Positions 59,804 to 64,000 of a stretch of 64,000 bases of DNA are shown piece after piece (positions within the stretch are counted from its first letter, which is position 1; each line of letters opens with the position of its first letter). Below the pieces are notes generated by a model. It was not told the DNA's origin, did not search any database, and saw only the letters and a program-made list of their open reading frames with translations. A program made the position numbers and the translations under genes. Source of the stretch: an uncultured Candidatus Melainabacteria bacterium (GTDB taxonomy: Bacteria > Cyanobacteriota > Vampirovibrionia > Gastranaerophilales > Gastranaerophilaceae); the NCBI GenBank assembly GCA_934691935.1, contig CAKUTH010000001.1, positions 1 through 64,000 of the forward strand, given 5' to 3'.

Positions 59804-61162
59804 TTACCCATGTTTAATCTTATCTTGCAACATTTGACCAGCATTTAGCAGTGGGTCTATAGTCGGAGAATATGGCGGAGCATAAGTTATATCGTTTTTT
59901 AAAAAATCTTCCACTTTCATCTTTGCTAAAATCGCAGAAGTAATTGTGTTTACACGTTTGTCAGCATCACCAGCGCCTACACCTTGACACCCAAGCAACA
60001 AACCTGTATTTTTATCAGCAACAAGTTTTAGCGTGATATTGTTAACATCAGGCATATAACCGACTTTATCATTTTTTGTAACTTTTACATAAATCGGCTC
60101 ATAACCCAACTGTTCAGCTTTCTCTACGGTCAAACCAGTTAAAGACATCGTTAAAGACAAGCACCTTGTCACAGCAGAGCCCAAAACCCCATGAAATCTT
60201 TCGTCACCACCACAAGCGTTTATCGCAGCAGTTCGCCCCTCTTTGTTAGCGTTTGAGCCTAAAGGCAACCACATCTTTGTATTTGATACTAGCATATTTT
60301 CTTCAACACAATCTCCACAAGCATATATGTCTTCAAAATTCGTCTGCATCCTATCGTCAACCTTTATTGCGCCAGTTTCCCCAATTGCAATTTCTGCATC
60401 TTTTGCTATTTCAACGTTCGGAGTAACTCCAGCGCAAAGTATTACCAAGTCTGTGTCAAAAATCTTGCCAGTACCAGTAAGCACTTGTCTTACACCGTTT
60501 TTGTCACCAATAAATTCTGTAACTAATTCTGACGTTAAAATCTCAAATCTACCATCACTGATTGACATTAATTGTTTTAACATAAGCTCAGACATATCGC
60601 TGTCAAAATTTCTCATTATATGATTGCCATATTCCAATAATACAACATGTAAATTTTGCTTTACTAAAGCCTCAAGCATTTCAACGCCAATATACCCCCC
60701 GCCTACAATTACTGCACGCTTTGATTTTACAACTTTTTCTTTTATAGCGATACCGTCCTCAATTTTTCGAACTGTAAAAATATTCTTTAGATTTACATTT
60801 TTTATATTAGGAATAATAGGGCGTGCGCCTGTTGCAATTATGAGTTTGTCATAACTCACTTTGAATGCCTTATTAGTATCTAAATCTTCAACCAGAATTT
60901 GTTTAAGATTAGGCATAATTTTGGCAACACGATGCCTAAGGTGAATATTTATATTTACAGCCTTAAATTCTTCGGGAGAACGCACAAGCAACATTCTGTA
61001 ATCTTCAAAATTCCCCTCAATATAATATGGTAATCCGCATGACGAATACGAAACATGCGTGTCATCTGTATATAAATCAATTGATGAATGAGGTAATAAC
61101 CTTCGCACTTTTGCTACAGCTTTTGAGCCTGCTGCGACTCCGCCTATTACAACTATTTTCAT
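59804..61162 (-). CDS. CoA-disulfide reductase / NADH oxidase family flavoenzyme
   Basis: 452 residues. FAD site IGGVAAGSKAVAKVRRLLPH, redox Cys in SYSSCGLPYYIEG (single-cysteine CoADR-type active site), NAD site VIVGGGYIGVEMLEALVKQN, and a C-terminal dimerisation domain (VTRCLSLTMSLTGLTVEKAE). Members reduce CoA disulphide, polysulphide or oxygen with NAD(P)H. Together with desulfoferrodoxin (39555) it fits an oxygen-sensitive anaerobe. The start has no unusual features. Confidence 0.92.
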   Translation of the reverse strand: MKIVVIGGVAAGSKAVAKVRRLLPHSSIDLYTDDTHVSYSSCGLPYYIEGNFEDYRMLLVRSPEEFKAVNINIHLRHRVAKIMPNLKQILVEDLDTNKAFKVSYDKLIIATGARPIIPNIKNVNLKNIFTVRKIEDGIAIKEKVVKSKRAVIVGGGYIGVEMLEALVKQNLHVVLLEYGNHIMRNFDSDMSELMLKQLMSISDGRFEILTSELVTEFIGDKNGVRQVLTGTGKIFDTDLVILCAGVTPNVEIAKDAEIAIGETGAIKVDDRMQTNFEDIYACGDCVEENMLVSNTKMWLPLGSNANKEGRTAAINACGGDERFHGVLGSAVTRCLSLTMSLTGLTVEKAEQLGYEPIYVKVTKNDKVGYMPDVNNITLKLVADKNTGLLLGCQGVGAGDADKRVNTITSAILAKMKVEDFLKNDITYAPPYSPTIDPLLNAGQMLQDKIKHG

Positions 61163-61204
61163 AGTTGTATTATCTTTTAATTGAAAAATTTTTTGAATTA
61201 GACA

Positions 61205-61375
61205 TTAGTTTAGTCCAGATGTATTTAAAATAACACCTTTCATAAACTCACAATAAGCATCTTCTTCTTTGTCTAGGTTTATTACTAAATTAGTTAAATC
61301 AATTACAATTTTTTGTTTTTTTAAATCTTCAAACATGTTACACACATCTCCTATAGATTTAATAACGGTTAGCAT
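61205..61375 (-). CDS. Small hypothetical protein downstream of the ABC permease
   Basis: About 56 residues from the ATG at 61375; an alternative TTG at 61426 overlaps the permease stop by 20 nt. MLTVIKSIGDVCNMFEDLKK and EEDAYCEFMKGVILNTSG are helical and charged. No clear ribosome binding site. It may be a coupled small gene or noise. No family recognised. Confidence 0.35.
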   Translation of the reverse strand: MLTVIKSIGDVCNMFEDLKKQKIVIDLTNLVINLDKEEDAYCEFMKGVILNTSGLN

Positions 61376-61406
61376 GTCCAAAAACTTTAATTTATTGTTA
61401 CAAAAT

Positions 61407-62294
61407 TTAATCTTCGTTGTATACAAATTTTGTACGCAAATTCCATTGAATAAGAGTTAAAACCAAAATTATAACAAACAAAACATAGGCGATAGCTGAT
61501 GCCTTACCTGCATTAAAGTATTCAAAAGCATTTTTATATATTGCATAAACCAAAACATTTGTACTATCTAACGGCCCGCCTTGTGTCATAAGATAAATTA
61601 AATCAAAAACCTGAAAAGAGCTGATTGCGGTAATGATTATGACAAAAAATATTGTTGGCGAAAGTAGCGGAACTGTGACATTTTTAAATGTTTGAAAAGC
61701 ATTAGCACCATCAATTTTTGAGGCTTCAAACATACTTTGCGAAATTCCTGACAAGGCTGATAAAAAAATTACCATATTATATCCGATTAATTTCCAAACA
61801 GATACGATAATTAGTGCAATCATTGCAAAATGTGTGTCATAAAGCCAGTTTATATGTAATTTCAAAACGTGGTTTAATATGCCGATATTCGGGTCAAAAA
61901 TCCACTCCCAAACAACACCTATTACTATCATTGGAGTTATAAAAGGTAAAAAATATGCTGTTTTGTAAAATTCTGATCCCCTGATTTTGGAGTTTAAAAT
62001 ACAAGCTAAAATGAGCGGAATAATTACTCCTAAAATTGAGGTAGAAAGCGCAAAAACAAGCGTGTTTAAAAATATTTGATAAAAAAGTTTGTCATTGAAT
62101 AATTCAATGTAATTATCAAAACCTACAAATTCTATAGGGTTTAGCAAATCCCATTTTGCAAAACTTAAGCCAAAAGAGCAAATAACTGGTATGATAATAA
62201 AAATAAGAGTACCGACCAGTGCTGGCAAAATGAATATCCACCCAGCAAAACGTTCATTATTAGAGATATTTTTTAATAGATTTCGAAATTTCAT
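61407..62294 (-). CDS. Sugar ABC transporter permease (MalF/UgpA-like)
   Basis: 295 residues with six TMs. N-terminal GWIFILPALVGTLIFIIIPV, central PFITPMIVIGVVWEWIFDP, and the EAA motif ASKIDGANAFQTFKNVTVPL. This is the MalF-like permease of the CUT1 family that imports oligosaccharides or glycerol phosphate. It needs a MalG-like partner, a binding protein and an ATPase; none is in this window, so the gene is isolated here (a small ORF follows it). Confidence 0.93.
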   Translation of the reverse strand: MKFRNLLKNISNNERFAGWIFILPALVGTLIFIIIPVICSFGLSFAKWDLLNPIEFVGFDNYIELFNDKLFYQIFLNTLVFALSTSILGVIIPLILACILNSKIRGSEFYKTAYFLPFITPMIVIGVVWEWIFDPNIGILNHVLKLHINWLYDTHFAMIALIIVSVWKLIGYNMVIFLSALSGISQSMFEASKIDGANAFQTFKNVTVPLLSPTIFFVIIITAISSFQVFDLIYLMTQGGPLDSTNVLVYAIYKNAFEYFNAGKASAIAYVLFVIILVLTLIQWNLRTKFVYNED

Positions 62295-62344
62295 AGTTTA
62301 TGTTATTATTTTATCATAAGAAATAGGATTAGGGAGAATTAAAT

Positions 62345-63775
62345 ATGAAAAAATACGAACACGCATTTGGAAAAAACGATATAAGAGGGATTTATGGAGA
62401 AGATATTACCGAAGAACTCTATTATAATACTGGCAGAGGCTTTGTTGAATGGCTAAAACAACAAACCAAGAAATCTGAAAAAGATATTTGGATTACTATT
62501 GCGCGCGATGCAAGACTACATTCACCAGCTCTTGAAAAAGCCCTTGCTCAAGGAATTACATCAACAGGTGCTAATGTAATTCTTCTAGGTCTTGCCCCTA
62601 CGCCTATCGGATATTATTCAGAAGTCGTTGGTGTTCCTGGATATGACATTACTGCAAGTGCAATTATTACCGCAAGCCACAACCCATCTGAATATAACGG
62701 CTTAAAAATGACATTTAACAAACGAACATTAACTGAACAACAAATTAAGGAAGTTCGAAATATTACGTTTAAAAATTGGTCAAATACCACTGAACCCGCG
62801 ACAGGTGCTGTTAAAAATTATGACATTATCCCTGATTATATTAATGAAATGTCTAAAAAATTTGGCGATATTGGTAAAGGCATAAAAGTTGTCGTAGATA
62901 GCGCAAACGCAACTGGCGGAATTGTAGGCCCAGAACTTTACAGAAAAATAGGTTGTGAAGTAATTGAATTATTCTCTGAACCTGACGGACGTTTTCCTAA
63001 TCACCACCCAAACCCAAGTGTAGAAAAAACTCTCGATACTCTTAAAGAAGTTGTAATAAAAGAAAATGCTGATATTGGGATTGCCTATGACGGCGATAGC
63101 GACAGAATTGGTGTTGTTGACGAAAAAGGTAAATATTTAACTGGTGACAAGTTGCTTTTAATTTACGCAATGGATTCAATTGAAAATGGAGAAAAACCGA
63201 CCGTAGTAAGTGAAGTTAAGTGTTCTCAAGTTCTGTTTGACGAAATCAATAAACATGGCGGAAAAGCTGTTATGTGTAAAACAGGACATGGATACATTAA
63301 AGATATGATGAAGGAAACAAATGCTACGCTTGCAGGTGAAATGAGCGGACATACCTTCTTCAAAGACAGATATTACGGATTTGATGACGCAATTTATGCA
63401 GGTTGCAGAATTATTGAAATTATTGCTAATCACAGAAAAAATAATCCGAATTTTGTTATTTCAGATATGCTAAAACCGTTTGATAAGGTTTGTTCATCTG
63501 AGGAAGTTCGTTTTCCATGCCCTAATGAACTTAAAAAAGAAACATTGGAAAAAGTTAAACAGTGTGTAGAAAACGATAAAAACTTATTTGGGTCTGCAAT
63601 CAAAGATATAATAACACTTGATGGTATGAGAATTGTGTTTGACGGCGGTTTTGCACTAATTCGCCAAAGCAATACAGAACCAGTATTTACATTGAGGTTT
63701 GAAGCTAAAACAAAAGATGAGTGCGAACGTTTCAAATCTTGTATGATAAAAGTTTTAGAAAAAATTCTAAAATAA
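62345..63775 (+). CDS. Phosphomannomutase/phosphoglucomutase
   Basis: 476 residues of the alpha-D-phosphohexomutase superfamily: ITASHNPSEYNGLKM (phosphoserine), IAYDGDSDRIGVVDEKG (Mg-binding DGDSDR), AGEMSGHTFFKDRYY (sugar loop GEMSGH) and RQSNTEPVFTLRFEA (phosphate loop). The ASHNP..NG and DGDxDR arrangement and length fit the bifunctional AlgC type, producing Man-1-P or Glc-1-P for polysaccharide synthesis. A GGGAG site precedes the ATG. A terminator follows. Confidence 0.94.
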   Translation: MKKYEHAFGKNDIRGIYGEDITEELYYNTGRGFVEWLKQQTKKSEKDIWITIARDARLHSPALEKALAQGITSTGANVILLGLAPTPIGYYSEVVGVPGYDITASAIITASHNPSEYNGLKMTFNKRTLTEQQIKEVRNITFKNWSNTTEPATGAVKNYDIIPDYINEMSKKFGDIGKGIKVVVDSANATGGIVGPELYRKIGCEVIELFSEPDGRFPNHHPNPSVEKTLDTLKEVVIKENADIGIAYDGDSDRIGVVDEKGKYLTGDKLLLIYAMDSIENGEKPTVVSEVKCSQVLFDEINKHGGKAVMCKTGHGYIKDMMKETNATLAGEMSGHTFFKDRYYGFDDAIYAGCRIIEIIANHRKNNPNFVISDMLKPFDKVCSSEEVRFPCPNELKKETLEKVKQCVENDKNLFGSAIKDIITLDGMRIVFDGGFALIRQSNTEPVFTLRFEAKTKDECERFKSCMIKVLEKILK

Positions 63776-63780
63776 ATCAA

Positions 63781-63806
63781 AAGCCCTTCTTTTAAAGAGG
63801 GGCTTG
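63781..63806. terminator. Bidirectional intrinsic terminator
   Basis: AAGCCCTTCT (63781-63790) pairs with AGAGGGGCTT (63797-63806), one G-U, loop TTTAAA-like, with T-rich sequence on the plus side (GATTTT). It separates the mutase gene from the convergent XRE gene. Confidence 0.75.
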
Positions 63807-63809
63807 ATT

Positions 63810-64000
63810 TTAAAATTTTAAAAGCTCATAAGGCTCAACATCAAGCGCTTTTGCAATAAGTCTAATTCGCGAAAGTGGAATATCATTTCTTGCATTTTCT
63901 ATATTTGAAATGTAAGAATTATCAGTGCCTATTTCAAGGCTCAATTTTTCTTGTGTAAAGCCCCTTTGTAGACGCAAAGTTTTGACTTTCTGCCCAAATT
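63810..64000 (-). CDS. XRE-family regulator, 5'-truncated by the window edge
   Basis: The visible 62 C-terminal residues begin FGQKVKTLRLQRGFTQEKLS and continue through LEIGTDNSYISNIENARNDI to KALDVEPYELLKF and a TAA stop. This is a full Cro/C1-type helix-turn-helix (HTH_3) with the recognition helix around DNSYISNIENA. The N-terminus lies beyond base 64000, so it may be only a small single-domain regulator or longer. Confidence 0.88.
   Translation of the reverse strand, partial: FGQKVKTLRLQRGFTQEKLSLEIGTDNSYISNIENARNDIPLSRIRLIAKALDVEPYELLKF

Overview
The window is AT-rich, densely coded bacterial chromosome, most likely from an uncultured gut member of the Vampirovibrionia/Melainabacteria (Candidatus Gastranaerophilales). 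That placement is inference. It rests on several leaderless Asn/Gln/Met-rich hypothetical proteins, EF-hand and matrixin-like proteins, a prepilin with a FTLAEVLITLGIIG leader, short proteins opening with SFTS/VSFS-like segments, tRNA genes without encoded CCA, and anaerobe enzymes such as desulfoferrodoxin. No 16S rRNA is present to confirm it. I saw no prophage, transposase or CRISPR array.

Layout. 1-386 is gene-free intergenic repeat. 387-2249 (-) is a six-hairpin-like protein. 2389-8532 (+) is the chromosome-organisation operon smc-scpA-scpB plus an overlapping matrixin-like metalloprotease with TPRs. 8604-13148 holds a lineage-specific protein, an FAD enzyme, a PhoR/WalK-like sensor kinase and an exported protein. 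A TPR protein (-) and a homocitrate/isopropylmalate synthase-like enzyme follow. 16304-22735 carries large hypothetical proteins, a polytopic membrane protein, a patatin, tRNA-Leu(UAA) and an EF-hand protein. 22724-25266 (-) is KDPG aldolase, KDG kinase and a CsaB-like pyruvyl transferase. 25322-29688 is a CHASE2 adenylate cyclase and recG. 29693-34440 (-) is a Gly/Ala-rich protein, an alpha-glucan phosphorylase homologue and an aluminium-resistance/methionine gamma-lyase-like enzyme. 34626-38931 has a vWA protein, a PLD-family protein, a YdjC deacetylase and a GT2. The SRP RNA (large bacterial type) lies at 38951-39207 (-). 39555-45040 holds desulfoferrodoxin, a two-component operon, a GIY-YIG protein and small secreted-type proteins. 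45236-53893 contains wecB, a glutaredoxin plus Hcp-like pair, rpsG/rpsL, leuD-like, a degenerate histidine phosphatase, a radical SAM protein and an AI-2E-type permease. 54109-64000 has a coiled-coil protein, thrB, an MnmC-like methyltransferase, a prepilin, two flavoenzymes, a lone sugar ABC permease, a phosphohexomutase and a truncated XRE regulator.

The most interesting non-coding signal is a three-block promoter module: AAATGTTAA, then 16-19 nt, GCAATT, exactly 13 nt, ATACTTTATAT. It recurs upstream of four otherwise unrelated lineage-specific genes (21728, 31138-, 44223- and 54109), with weaker copies before 44408 and 8604. This suggests a regulon for a set of uncharacterised, mostly leaderless proteins.

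Several enzymes also look catalytically altered. The GT35 phosphorylase homologue has Ser in place of the PLP lysine. The Hcp-like protein lacks the hybrid-cluster motifs. The histidine phosphatase lacks its RHG motif. These were read by eye from motifs and need alignment to confirm.
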